Source of the DNA: Rachicladosporium sp. CCFEE 5018
Taxonomy: Eukaryota > Ascomycota > Dothideomycetes > Cladosporiales > Cladosporiaceae
Direction: 5' to 3'
Assembly (NCBI GenBank): GCA_002077045.2
Contig: KZ111140.1
Coordinates: 1,930,106 to 1,994,105, forward strand
Length of the DNA: 64,000 nucleotides
Shown: piece by piece, positions 53,401-63,924 of the stretch
Numbering within the stretch: position 1 is the stretch's first letter
Layout: each line of letters begins with the position of its first letter
Notes under the pieces: model-generated
Databases searched by the model: none
The model's input: the letters and a program-made list of their open reading frames with translations, nothing else
What the model was told of the DNA's origin: nothing
Program-made: the position numbers and the translations under genes

Positions 53401-54849
53401 TTAGCTATACCCAAATTCCAACATCTCCTTGCTACTTAGCAACAAAAACGTCTCATACCTCAGTCCCCTCTTTACCCTCTTCCCATCAGCCTCCGTCCAC
53501 AACTCCGGCTTCTCGGCAATACTAGCGTAGCCACCCCAAAGGTTTCGCCAGTAGCAAGCCTCCGCTGCGAGTGTCAAGTAACGCTCCCTAAACGTCTTGA
53601 CGGAATTATCGGCGATGCGTTCTGCTTCGGCGGGGTTGGCGAGGAGGTGCTCCATCTTCGCTGGCAAGTCTTCGAAGTCGCGCTCGACTTCGACGTAGTT
53701 CTGAGTCGAGCCGTGGGAGGAAAGCAAGTAGTGGTGGTGTTGGATGTATTGGAGCTTATGAGCTATGATAACAGAGCGACAGGCTTGGCGATACTTTAGC
53801 GAGGCGGAGTAGGAGCGACCTGCGATTGTTAGTATTTCGATATAACTCATGCAGAGATGGGATATCATACCTTCGACATGAGCGATGTATCGGAATCTGC
53901 AGTGGTCTTCGAGAGTCAGGAAGTTGCGCTTCACGCGCCAGTTGAGCTCTTTCACAGCGCTCCAATCGTGTGCTCTTGCAACGTTAAGCAACGCTCTTCG
54001 CAACTTCGGAGCAAAGCTGAGTTTGCCACGCCAAACGAGCTTGTCTTCCTTCTGAGAGAAGTCGAGCTCGGATTCCAGATCCCTGACCTTCTCCACAACG
54101 TCCTCGTAGGCACCGATCTCGTTGTTCTTGCCGTCGATGACGTTGTCCCACGCCCAGTAGCCAAAGTCAGGCATGAGGAAGAGTGACGCTTCGCTTGCGC
54201 GGCGTGCGAAGACCCACATCGGGTCACCGATGCCAGTAACGTCTGAGGCTTTGTCTTCGACTGAATATATGAACTCGACGTTAGGCATGGAACGACGGTC
54301 TGGCGCTGCCGCAAGTGCGCGATGCATGGCACTTAAAGTCGCGAGGATCTTTCGCCGGTGATCCTCGCCCTTAGACTTCGTAGACACCACGTACAGGTCA
54401 CCATCGAAGATCATCGCCCGAGTCATGCCGGCGACCAGCTTGACGGAGTCCAAGGCTTGCCTCGAGATCCCACCATTCTCTTTCCAGTACCGCGCCCCTC
54501 GTGAGATGTCCTCGAACAGACCAGGAAAGGAAGTCCAGCACTGCTGCTCGGGGAGCCCAGCATTGCGATCATCTCGACCATACTCGTACTTCCAGGGCTC
54601 GACTTCCGTCGCGTTGGCCACGAACTCAGGCGTCGGCTCCAAGCATGACGAGCACTCGAAGATCGTCGCGGTTTGGCAGGCGCAGTGCCCAGCAGGTATG
54701 AGCTGGTTCAAGATAGGATGGACATCGTCGCGATCCGAGTTAACAGCGTACCACAAGATCCAGATCAGAGCAGCCGGGAAGCAGAGACTGATCAGCCCTA
54801 AGACCCTCCCGCCCTTGCCAGAGAGACAGGAGCCTGCATTTGCAAGCAT
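53401..54849 (-). CDS. glycosyltransferase family 90 (CAP10-type), type II membrane protein
   Basis: GT90 family protein, the group of cryptococcal capsule xylosyltransferase CAP10 and animal POGLUT. An N-terminal membrane anchor (about residues 13-36, GGRVLGLISLCFPAALIWIL) places the catalytic domain in the Golgi lumen. A 51-bp in-frame intron (53820-53870, branch ACTAAC) interrupts RYIAHVEG|RSYSASLKYRQACRS; removal gives 465 aa. Family landmarks are PDFGYWAWDNVI, DKLVWRGKLSFAPKLRRALL, HCRFRYIAHVEG and a late block (ACRSVIIAHKLQY, VEVERDFEDL). Cysteines near the anchor (CACQTATIFECSSC) may pair. The donor sugar and acceptor are unknown. The stop is at 53401. Confidence 0.88.
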   Translation of the reverse strand: MLANAGSCLSGKGGRVLGLISLCFPAALIWILWYAVNSDRDDVHPILNQLIPAGHCACQTATIFECSSCLEPTPEFVANATEVEPWKYEYGRDDRNAGLPEQQCWTSFPGLFEDISRGARYWKENGGISRQALDSVKLVAGMTRAMIFDGDLYVVSTKSKGEDHRRKILATLSAMHRALAAAPDRRSMPNVEFIYSVEDKASDVTGIGDPMWVFARRASEASLFLMPDFGYWAWDNVIDGKNNEIGAYEDVVEKVRDLESELDFSQKEDKLVWRGKLSFAPKLRRALLNVARAHDWSAVKELNWRVKRNFLTLEDHCRFRYIAHVEGMISHLCMSYIEILTIAGRSYSASLKYRQACRSVIIAHKLQYIQHHHYLLSSHGSTQNYVEVERDFEDLPAKMEHLLANPAEAERIADNSVKTFRERYLTLAAEACYWRNLWGGYASIAEKPELWTEADGKRVKRGLRYETFLLLSSKEMLEFGYS

Positions 54850-55689
54850 GTCACTGCATTCGTGTGGTGTTCGAAAGTCCGTGTGAAGCTGGTGGGTAAC
54901 AGGAACACCTCAGCAACGTTTGGCGAGAAATGTCGACCAGGCCCAGGTAGACCAGCAGCAGTATTACTGCCACAGATGGCACGCGAAAAGAGCTCCAATA
55001 TGATGTTCAGAATACTGGTGCCTCTTCGGTTAGAGTTCGGCTGCCATGTGGAGGATCCAAGGGGCGCTGCAATTGAGTTGCGATGCTCGTACAAAGCCTC
55101 CACAAGTCACCGTCGACGAAGAAGTTATACGGAATTAGCAACGCGATGAACAGGACACGCCACCGAAACTGAAGGTAACAAGACCAGGAATGAATGTGAT
55201 GGTGCGGCACAGCAGCAATGAGAATTGATCGCCTACCTGTTGAATCGTGGCGTAACTTTAGATGAGCATCTCCACGCCAAGCACCGCCGCGTGTCTGCCA
55301 CATGCTCTTGTCGAGGCTCGGCGACAAGTGAGGGGGAGATACGAGGCATGATCGCGGCGAGAGGTCCGTGAAAACGAAGAGATGGTAAGATAAGAGGATT
55401 ACATACATGTTATAGAAGGCCTAGTAACGGCCATGCAGGCAGCCGCGGAATGTTGCTGTCATCGTGCGACAGATCATGCGAACGCGAACCGGAAACGGGT
55501 GTTCGGGAATCCGGTTTTTTGTGCAACGGCGAACTCAATGAGCAGCTGTAGTATGATAGAGACTACATGTACAAGTATGCGATACACAGTGCAGCGAAGG
55601 TGCCGGCGGGACATGATCTCGCTCGAAGGTAGTAGCCACATTGCAGCGCCGAAGCTGGTCGCACATCAGAGAACGTGCGGTCCCAGACC
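54850..55689. other. intergenic, 840 bases
   Basis: Upstream of the GT90 gene and downstream of bL27m. A minus-strand hydrophobic frame (RWRVLFIALLIPYNFFVDGD, about 55100-55180) could be a 5' exon or a small membrane protein, but no supporting splice structure was found. Confidence 0.4.
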
Positions 55690-56592
55690 TCAGTTCTTTG
55701 CTTTGGCCTTTGCGCCCTTCTTTCCACCTCTACCCATCTGTCTCCTCTCAGCATTCTTCGCAATCCTCATAGCAGACTTCCTCCAAGCCGCGAAGCGATC
55801 ACCAGGGGTGAAAGTCCGTACTGCCATAGCTGCTTTGCTTCGCTCAGCTGCCCGTCCAATCTCCCAGTTGGCTTGTCGGTACTGGTAGCCGGGTCGGAGT
55901 GTCGCCTTTCGCTCTGTTGGCGTACCGCTGAGCGCATCTTGTACGGCTACTGTGCCTCGTGGCTCCCTGGTCGACGTGCGTACGGTAGTCGTGCTCAGGG
56001 GTGATCGAGGCGATCGCTTTTCAGCGTTGCTGGGTGTGTATGTAGTCGTGGAGTTGACGACATCTTCCTCGACAGACGTAGCAGGTATCTGGTACGCGAG
56101 CATGCCCAGCTTTCGCCTTCGGACAGCGTTCATGGGCGCGGGCAACTGCTGCTCCTTCTCGAAGACTATGCCGATGTACTTTCGCTTAGGGTGACGGTCT
56201 GGATCGCGGTAGTAGCGCACGTAGCCTGGTTGAGCAGCGTGTATTGTGTGGTCTCGGCCCTGTCATAGGTGTGAGTAATGCATCTCGATCAAAGGTAGCA
56301 TTCGCCATACCATCATGCAGTTGTCTCCAGGAAACCAATGCGTTCCTCTTTGCTTGAATAGGATGTTCCCTGGCACGACATATTCGCCGCCCGTTTTCTT
56401 CGCTCCCAGTCGCTTGCCCGGCCCTTGCTTTGCTTTGTTGGCTCGTCCTTGCGCTTGATGAGACGCATGTCTTCGTCCAATGTCTATAGCCGGTGCGGCG
56501 TTTCCTATCCGCAACGAAGACAGCACGGATTCGAGTACCGCCAGCGTCGCCAGCGACGGCGCTCTCACACTGCCCCGAGATGTCACTAGCAT
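55690..56592 (-). CDS. mitochondrial large-subunit ribosomal protein bL27
   Basis: Mitochondrial bL27. Exons 56592-56311 and 56259-55690 with a 51-bp intron; 283 aa. A mitochondrial presequence (about 1-45) is followed by the bL27 signature RHASHQAQGRANKAKQGPGK, LGAKKTGGEYVVPGNILFKQ and RGTHWFPGDNCMM joined to GRDHTIHAAQPGYVRYYRDP. Fungal bL27m proteins carry a long C-terminal extension; here it is about 150 residues, basic and helical, ending GGKKGAKAKAKN. The ATG at 56592 (MLVTSRGSVRAPS) is the best start. It is divergent from AP-1 mu with about 180 bases between them. Confidence 0.93.
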
Positions 56593-56775
56593 TGCGGCGA
56601 TGCAGTGGTGTTAAGTGCGATGTTCTGTCTGACTTGTCTGCTTCGGGGGTGACCATCCCAAGCTCACTCACGAAGTCTTGGCAATATGGCCCGCGCCAAC
56701 ATCACCCATTACACCCGCCCATATCTGCCACTTTAACTTGGAATTTGACCCCCGGGTCACACACAACCACCCATC

Positions 56776-58175
56776 ATGGCCTCCGCAGTCTTCTTCCTCG
56801 ACCTGAAGGGCAAGACCCTCCTAGCTCGCAATTATCGCGGCGACATACCAATGTCAGCAGTCGAGAAGTTCCCCATCCTCCTCTCAGAAGCCGAGGACGA
56901 GTCCTCCTCAGTCCCGCCATGCTTCAGCAACGAGGGCATAAACTACCTGTACATCCAACACAACAATCTATATCTCTTGGCATTGACGAAACGGAATACA
57001 AATGCCGCAGAGATCCTGCTGTTCCTGCACAAGATTGTGGAGGTGTTCACAGAGTACTTCAAGGAGCTAGAAGAGGAGAGTATCCGAGACAACTTTGTGG
57101 TAATCTATGAGTTGCTAGACGAGATGATGGACTTTGGTCACCCGCAGACGACTGAGACGAAGATATTGCAGGAGTACATTACGCAGGAGTCACATCAGCT
57201 GCAGGCACCAGCGCGACCGCCGATCGCTGTCACGAATGCGGTGTCATGGAGAAGCGAGGGCATCCGGTACAGGAAGAATGAGGTATTCTTGGATGTTGTG
57301 GAGAGCTTGAACCTGCTGGTCAGCTCGACAGGCAACGTGCTGAGGAGCGAGATCCTGGGAGCGATCAAGATGAAGTGCTATCTGTCTGGCATGCCGGAGC
57401 TGAGGCTAGGACTGAACGACAAAGTCATGTTCGAGGCCACAGGGAGGAATACGAGAGGCAAGGCAATCGAGATGGAGGACGTGAAGTTCCACCAGTGCGT
57501 ACGATTAGGCAGATTCGAGAGCGATCGGACGATATCTTTCATCCCACCAGACGGTGAATTCGAGTTGATGTCATACCGACTGAACACGCAAGTCAAGCCT
57601 CTCATCTGGGTCGAGTGCATAGTCGAGTCGCATTCAGGCAGCCGGATAGAGTACATGCTCAAGGCGCGGGCACAGTTCAAACGACGAAGTACAGCCAACA
57701 ATGTGCAGATAACGATACCTGTGCCTGAGGATGCGGACACGCCTAAGTTTCGGACGAACATCGGCTCAGTGCACTATGCCCCGGAGACATCGAGTATCGT
57801 CTGGAAGATCAAGCAATTTGGCGGTAGCAAGGAGTTCTTGATGCGAGCTGAGCTGGGCTTGCCCAGTGTACGCGGCGATGATGAGAAAGGTGGCGGGATG
57901 ATGGGCGGGTTCGGTGGGAGTATGGGTGGCGCTGGCGGGAACGCAAAGGCGAAACGACCAATACAGGTTAAATTCGAGATCCCGTATTTCACGACGAGTG
58001 GGATACAAGTGAGGTATCTGAAGATCATTGAGCCGAAGGTAGGCCATCCTCTCAAACCTGGTTTAATCTCTCAGAGACTAACGTTACTTTTCAGCTGCAA
58101 TACCAATCACTGCCATGGGTGCGATACATTACACAGAGTGGAGATATCGCGGTCAGGTTACCGGACGTGCAATAA
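56776..58175 (+). CDS. APM1: AP-1 clathrin adaptor complex mu subunit
   Basis: Medium chain of the AP-1 adaptor, which sorts cargo between trans-Golgi and endosomes and binds tyrosine-based signals. Exons 56776-58038 and 58095-58175 with a 56-bp intron; 447 aa. The N-terminal longin-type domain (MASAVFFLDLKGKTLLARNY to about 140) includes FVVIYELLDEMMDFGHPQTT. The C-terminal mu-homology domain starts near ISWRSEGIRYRKNEVFLDVV and has DGEFELMSYRL, PLIWVECIVE and, after the splice, LQYQSLPWVRYITQSGDIAV. A Gly/Met-rich insert (GGGMMGGFGGSMGGAGG) near residue 380 is unusual but common in filamentous fungi. Intact. Confidence 0.95.
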
Positions 58176-58756
58176 GATCGCAAACACGAGTACGATGATG
58201 GGGCATCCAGGGCGGTCATATTCATGGACATGATATGAGTGCATAGCGAGGAGTTGAGGTGTTACTGTGTTATTGGTGTGCCTACTCATGGCCCTACGAG
58301 AAACCTTAGAGTATTCATTGACAGCGACTGTATGCAGACAGTACTATCCCTGCATCGACCACCCGGTCGCTACATAGTTGGATTACAAAGCCATAGCATG
58401 GATGATGTGTGTCGAGAAGGTAAGTCACGGCGGTCCCTTCCTCTGATCAATAAGAAGTGGACGTGGCTTCCATGGTTCTACATCGTCCATACCTTTTATC
58501 CCCTCCTCATACAGCACCACCAGTATCTTTTGACTCGATCTATCGCGGCTGGCGGGTTCCGTCTCTGCGCAAGCTGCACTTCAGTTCTCCTTGACGCATT
58601 ACTTACAGGCTATGTGATAATCAGCAGCGGAATCAGGAAGCCACATCACAAGCATCAAATCGAGCGAAGTGAAGCATGTATCCTGCCGCAACGTTACAAT
58701 TCTTCCCTTACTCTAGCAACACTCGCGACCCTCTCGCTCTTGAATTGACGACATGG
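58176..58756. other. intergenic, 581 bases
   Basis: 3' flank of AP-1 mu and upstream of the BTB-like relic. No convincing feature. A 169-codon frame (58239-58748) has no coding resemblance. Confidence 0.45.
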
Positions 58757-59895
58757 ATGCCGATCTCCGATCATAAAGTAGTCATGGAGGAAATGAGGGA
58801 GTACGGCCGGCGATGGGCTAAGTACCGAGGGTCAGTCCTACTCGCCCTCGTTGTCGAGAATGGACCCATCAGAGCCACTGACTACGAGACAGACCGCATG
58901 GGCTACACACCAATAGCACAGGCAGAGCTCGGGCCCGCGAATTCACCAGCGAGAAGGATCCTGATAGGTTTGACAAGCGGAAGTGAGTTGTGGATATCAG
59001 CCATGCCTGTGACAGCTCAGCTGATGCTCCTGCAGAGCACACGCCCGCAAGACCCTCGAATGGCTTCGCACCAAGGCCACGATCTCCGGGTACCCGTGGT
59101 ACGGTGTCACTGAGGAAGCGAACACCCCACCGACTGTTGTATTAGATCCCAATGCCCTGCCGAAGACGAGAAGAACAGTATCATTCTCCAACACCGTCAC
59201 AGTCGTTGACATCGACAGGACATCAACTTCGTTTGATTTGGTCTCCATCGATGTCCGATCCAAGGCTGTCGAAGACTTGCTCTGCGAAGCTGTCGATACC
59301 TGGCAAGATCCCAAAGCAATGACCTTCATGCGCATCTCCCGCAGTACCTGGCACATGTATCAGCAATGGCTCTACCAAGGTACACTCGAGCCGTTGCTCG
59401 CATGGCGCTGCTACATTGACGGCGACGGCGACGATTGGTGCAGATGCCAACCCATCATCGACCTTTCAGCGGGCAGCTACATGGGAGAAGACAAACTTTG
59501 CAAGATGATGGTAGAACTCTACAGTCGACGACGTTACTACAACGGCATCAGACCTTTGCCGTGAGGGAGATCTGGGAGAGGACGCCTCCGGATTGTGACT
59601 GAGGAGTCTGGTCATCGAGTCCGGGATCGAATACTCTGAGCGTTCGTCGGTTCCAATGGCAGTCCTGGAATGGAAACGAGAGCTGCCGACTGCGTATGCT
59701 TTGGAACTGCACTCGTTGCGATGGGAGAGGTCGTCGCAGGGCTCGAACAAGCCGCGGAAGCGGTCACGGTCTGCCACTCACGGATATTGCGCTAGTGAGT
59801 CCGGCCAACTGAGTTTGGACAGGAAAAGACACTGCAAGGCTTCGGCTCGAGTGCAGACCAACGAGGGGTCCGAGAACGTTTCGTGTGTAGTCTAG
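58757..59895 (+). pseudogene. decayed BTB/POZ-like paralogue (frameshifted)
   Basis: Paralogue of the gene at 20809-21985. Aligned pieces in order: EYGRRWAKYRG, RKTLEWLRTKATISGY, VTVVDIDRTST, STWHMYQQWLYQGTLEPLL, GEDKLCKMMVELYS. A 55-bp intron (58983-59037) fits the first join. After VELYS two frame changes occur within about 60 bases: TFAVREIWERTPPDCD lies in one frame, and LRSLVIESGIEYSERS then LEWKRELPTAYALELHSLRW in the next. All three match the intact paralogue in order. The nominal stop at 59564 is therefore a lesion. Two indels this close suggest genuine decay rather than one sequencing slip. Confidence 0.7.
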
Positions 59896-60059
59896 CACCT
59901 TGACGATATCCGTCAAGGCACACATTCGTTCAACCCCGAGCACGATCGTGCAGCCGGTTACCAGATATACAGTCGCTGAATTGTATGGGCTTCATCACCT
60001 CTGATTAAGAACCGTGAGGCTGCTGCATCATAGTCTCTCAAGCCAGCACAAGTCCCCAC

Positions 60060-62368
60060 CTACTTCTCCCTCCTCACAGCAATTCTCCGCCCCCTCGCAT
60101 CATGGAACCCCCAAGTCATCATCCTGACCCACAAATGATGCAATCCCATCTCCCGCCTAACCCCCTCCCTCATAACAAGCTGATCCGGCCTCAACAATGG
60201 ATCCGGCCGCCTATGCACCTCCCCAGGCTTAGCCAATACCCACGGCTTCTCCTCCGTCCCCTCACCCATTACATACGGCTGCCCCACCCTCTCCAGCCCA
60301 GCAGTGCCACACTCCCACCACGGTACGCCCATGATCTTCTGATCCTTCATAGCTCCATTCTGCCCCTCAGGACGATTATAGTAAAACCTCACCCACAACT
60401 TCAGCATATCCAGCCGATCCATCACTACCCTCGGCTGTCCTGGATCGGGGCTCCAGCCCCTCACCACACGCCACAGCGGCGTGAGACTTTTCTCCGCTAA
60501 CAGCGTCTCGCGCAGCTGTTTGCCCGTAAACGCCTGTCGAGCGAAGCGGTTTGGAAAGCGGAGTTGGTCTGGGTGATTGGCAGGCATGGTGCCGCCTATG
60601 GGGTCGGTGAGGTGCATGTCCAGCTTGAGAAAGAAGTGTGTTAGGAGGCGGAGGTGAGGCGCGGGGAAGTAAGTTGGGGAGCGTATGAGGGCGATGCGGT
60701 GGGCGTTCAGGGGGAGGTCGAGGAGGAACCAGGTACGCTTGATGATATGTCAGTGAATGCTGAGCGGGGAGAGAGCTTCGGATAGCTTACCTTGAGGGAT
60801 ACAGAAGTGCTGTAGGGACATCTCAGCCCTTTCTGCACGAGCGTGATGACGATGTCCCGACAGACTCCTTCCCGATAAATCACCATTTGCAACCACCTCA
60901 GACTCGGCACATCCCTTAAATCCTCATGCTGATACATCACCCTTCCCTCCTTTCCCAGCAGCCTACTCTTCTGCCTCTGCCTCGGATCCTTCACACACAG
61001 TCTCTGATACGTCCGCCACGGGAATATACGATCCGCATTCGGCGCCCAGGTGCGCATGATGGCGAGGATGTAAGCTGTGTGATGGCAATTGAAGGTATGG
61101 TGGAAGGGCTTGTGCATGGCGTAGAGGTGTATGAGAGCGGGAATGTTGAGGTAGCTAGTCAGGAGAAGCATGAGGTTGTTGTGTTGGCAGAGGGCGTCGA
61201 GAAGATTGAAGAGGACTGGTTTGGGCGTTGGGGCAGGCTTGCGGGATTTCGCGAAGAGCATGTCCATGGGAACAGTGTAGGCGATAGGATTGTCGAAGCC
61301 GAGACCGGCGAGAGAGCCGGTGAGCTGGGAGGAGTTTTGCTGCGGTGTAACGATGCCGAAGCGGTTCAGTGTAGATGTTAACGAGGTATCGGGGGTAATT
61401 CTAGGAACCCGTGTGCCATCGCTGGCTCGAAGGCGCTTTTCGGCATTTTGCGAGGTCTCCAAGTCCTTGCGCATAGGCAGTGGCTCGAATTGTCCACCAT
61501 TGAATTTCTCTGGTGAAGCGTTCTGGCGGCGCTTACGGAGGCTGCCCCATTGCGGTTCGTCATCTGAATCATCTTCCGTTCGGTTGGAGATCTTGGGTGT
61601 GTTAGTACTAGGATCTCCCGTCACCTCGCTGCTGAGTCCCAGACCCAGACCGAGACCCTGTCCGCCACTGTGCATGGTCCCTGCCATAAAAAGTCCCATT
61701 GGGTGATCTGACGATCCCGCCTGAGGAGCTGCTACTACGCCCGTGGGTGCGAATGCTGTTGCTGCTGGAAGGTGGCGCATTTCCTCTTGGTCCTGCCGCT
61801 TGCCTGGAATGCGGTACATCGAAGCGCTCGGGACTGTCTGACTGCTCTGGTGGGCTAGAAATGTGGTGCGAGCGGGACGGCTGGTCACTGTGTTTGCTGG
61901 AGATGGATCGTGAGGGAAGATTGTTGAGCGGGGTATCTTTACGTGGGTGAGGGGTGTCGCTTCTGCGTGGCTTGTTGGAAGAGAAGTCCGGTCCATAGAC
62001 GTGTTTCTCGCGTGCTGCTGCTTCGCGACCCTGTTGCGCTCGGAGTTTCTGGAGTTCATCGTTTCGTTGAGCGAAGTCGGCGACCCACTCCTCTTGAGAC
62101 TCCGCCCGCTCACTCCTTCCATGCTTGCGGGCGACTTCAATTCGCGCGCGTCTTTCGACTCTTCCATGCAGGTCATGTTGACGTCCACCATAGGCGCGTC
62201 GCTTGGCTTCACGATCGCGAGCCTTCTTGTGCTTTTCCTCCTTGTAAGCAGATTCTTCCTTCTAGCGGCGCCAGATGTTGCCAGCGTTCTTGTGCGGTGC
62301 CCAGCCGTGCTCCGGCGGCCACATGCGGTAGTGAGTGAGGCAACAGAACGCACTGGTAATGAAGGCAA
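60060..62368 (-). CDS. F-box-like fungal protein (two exons; N-terminus uncertain)
   Basis: The last two exons form one protein: exon 62368-60791 and exon 60737-60060 with a 53-bp intron. Removing it joins CPYSTSVSLK to RTWFLLDLPLNAHRIALIRS. The middle region LFNLLDALCQHNNLMLLLTS, followed by YLNIPALIHLYAMHKPFHHT, resembles an F-box: a hydrophobic helix, then leucines before a structured domain. The remainder is a folded region with W/R/Y-rich motifs (PSLRWLQMVIYREGVCRDIV, KLWVRFYYNRPEGQN, MMTWGFHDARGRRIA). The N-terminal about 250 residues overlap another open frame on the same strand, so the true start may be further downstream, for example Met at 61801 or 61711. Confidence 0.6.
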
Positions 62369-62399
62369 GTGTGTAGTAGTAGAGTCGACCTATGGCCAT
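61608..62399 (-). other. alternative overlapping frame interrupted by one TAG
   Basis: From ATG 62399 the frame reads a hydrophobic start (MAIGRLYYYTLAFITSAFCC) and CLTHYRMWPPEHGWAPHKN, then TAG at 62264-62262 after NIWRR. It is then open for 217 more codons to a TAG at 61608. The second part has coding-like character: a charged coiled stretch (REAKRRAYGGRQHDLHGRVE, EEWVADFAQRNDELQKLRAQ) and a Ser/Pro-rich tail. No GT...AG intron that removes the TAG and keeps the frame was found. Possibilities are a short 45-aa protein, a nonsense allele of a 263-aa protein, or a fusion in which this is the true 5' part of the F-box-like gene with a frameshift near 61800. Confidence 0.45.
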
Positions 62400-62841
62400 A
62401 TTGGTAGTCGAAGTGGACTGTTCAGTGGGATGACTGAACGACCTTTGGAGTGGGTCCGTGTGGCGAACGAGAACAATACGAAGTGAAGATGTGATTGTGG
62501 GCGCAGTAGCGCGGAGCAACGCGGAGGTGGCGGCGGCGATCTTGCAGGTCAGAGCGCCGAGCGCATGTGATAGATGAGGAGTGTAGAGGCAAGAAGACGG
62601 GAAAGGAAGTGTGAGCAAACTCTCAGTCCGAAGTAAGTGATGGAGACAGTTTCCGATTCTTCGATATCAGATTATGAAGGCCCAATGCAAAAGTACTTAC
62701 GCTGCGTTGAGCGTCGTGGTATCATTCCAGTCCCCTAACCATAGCCTGTTGAAGTGGCCCACGCCAGCAGCGCCATTATCCCGACCGCACGAAATCAGTA
62801 TCCAACACTAACCAAACCGCTCCAGCCAGTCTCCCGATGGT
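62400..62841. other. intergenic, about 440 bases
   Basis: 3' flank of GTP cyclohydrolase and promoter side of the minus-strand frames ending left. Nothing further is seen. Confidence 0.45.
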
Positions 62842-63924
62842 TCACTTCCTGTTCAGCAGCGTAAGAAACTCATCCCTCGTCTTCGCCCGCTTGCGCATGG
62901 CGCCCAGCATGCAGCTGGTAGTCGTCACAGCGCCAGCCTTCTGCACGCCACGCATGACCATGCACATATGCGTGGACTCCATGACGACGGCGACGCCTTG
63001 CGGCTTGAGCACATCGCTCAGCGCGAGCGCGACCTGCTTCGTGAGGCGCTCTTGCACTTGGAGACGTCTGCTGAACATGTCGGCTATGCGGGCGAGCTTT
63101 GAGAGACCAATGACTCGGCGGGAGGGAATGTAGCCGATGTGCATCTATATGACAGTGTTAGTAGCGTATTGTGAGGGTCAGTGGTAGCGACGGCATACCT
63201 TTCCGGTGAACGGCACGAGGTGGTGCTCGCAAAGACTATACACTTCAATGTCCTTGACGATCACCAGCTCGTCATGGTCTTCGTGAAAGACAGCTCCGTT
63301 GACAATGTCCCTCAAGTTCTCCTCGTATCCCTTGGTGAAGAACATCATCGCTTTAGCATACCGCTCTGGCGTACCATGCAATCCTTCCCGCTCCGGATCC
63401 TCCCCAATACACTCGAGTATCGTCCTGACAGCGCCCGAGAGTTTTGCCAGCCGTGCAGCAGCGTCTTCAGGACTGTCACGCTCCCTCAAGCGCTCCAGTG
63501 TCCCCGCACTCGGCCACGAAAGTCCGTCGAAGTCGATGGTAGGATTTGATGTGAAGGGACTTGACGATCGTCCAGCAGGCTGTGGTGTAGGTGGCGCTTG
63601 ATCTCTCTCGTGCCTTGCCGCTGACCTTAGCTCTAGTGCGTCTATATCACTATCTTCTACTTCTTCGTACTGTTGCGCCGGGTTTGCAGCGTTGTGCCCA
63701 TTACTGATCCTCGTCTCGACCTGCGCATCCTCCGAATCTAGGTCGTTCAAGTCTATGGGCTCTCTGTGAGGTCCCATTGAAGACTGTATCGAGGCGAAGG
63801 CATTTTCTCTTTCATTGCGATCGATGTCGACGGAGTAGGACGGGTTCAGTGGAGAATGGCCGTTGGGTAGATGCGCAGGTATTGCCTTGGGCTTTGGCAA
63901 GCTCAGCGGCGAATCGAAGGCCAT
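62842..63924 (-). CDS. GTP cyclohydrolase I
   Basis: GTP cyclohydrolase I (FolE/GCH1 type), the first step from GTP to dihydroneopterin triphosphate for folate and pterin synthesis in the cytosol. Exons 63924-63199 and 63144-62842 with a 54-bp intron (branch CTAAC); 342 aa. The N-terminal about 125 residues are disordered. The catalytic domain begins around LAKLSGAVRTILECIGEDPE and has the zinc-binding Cys and His in SLCEHHLVPFTGK, then the substrate loop GYIPSRRVIGLSKLARIADM, QERLTKQVALAL and MESTHMCMVMRGVQ with the last zinc Cys. The N-terminal extension resembles other filamentous fungi. It is intact, with its start at 63924 a short distance from the window edge. Confidence 0.95.
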
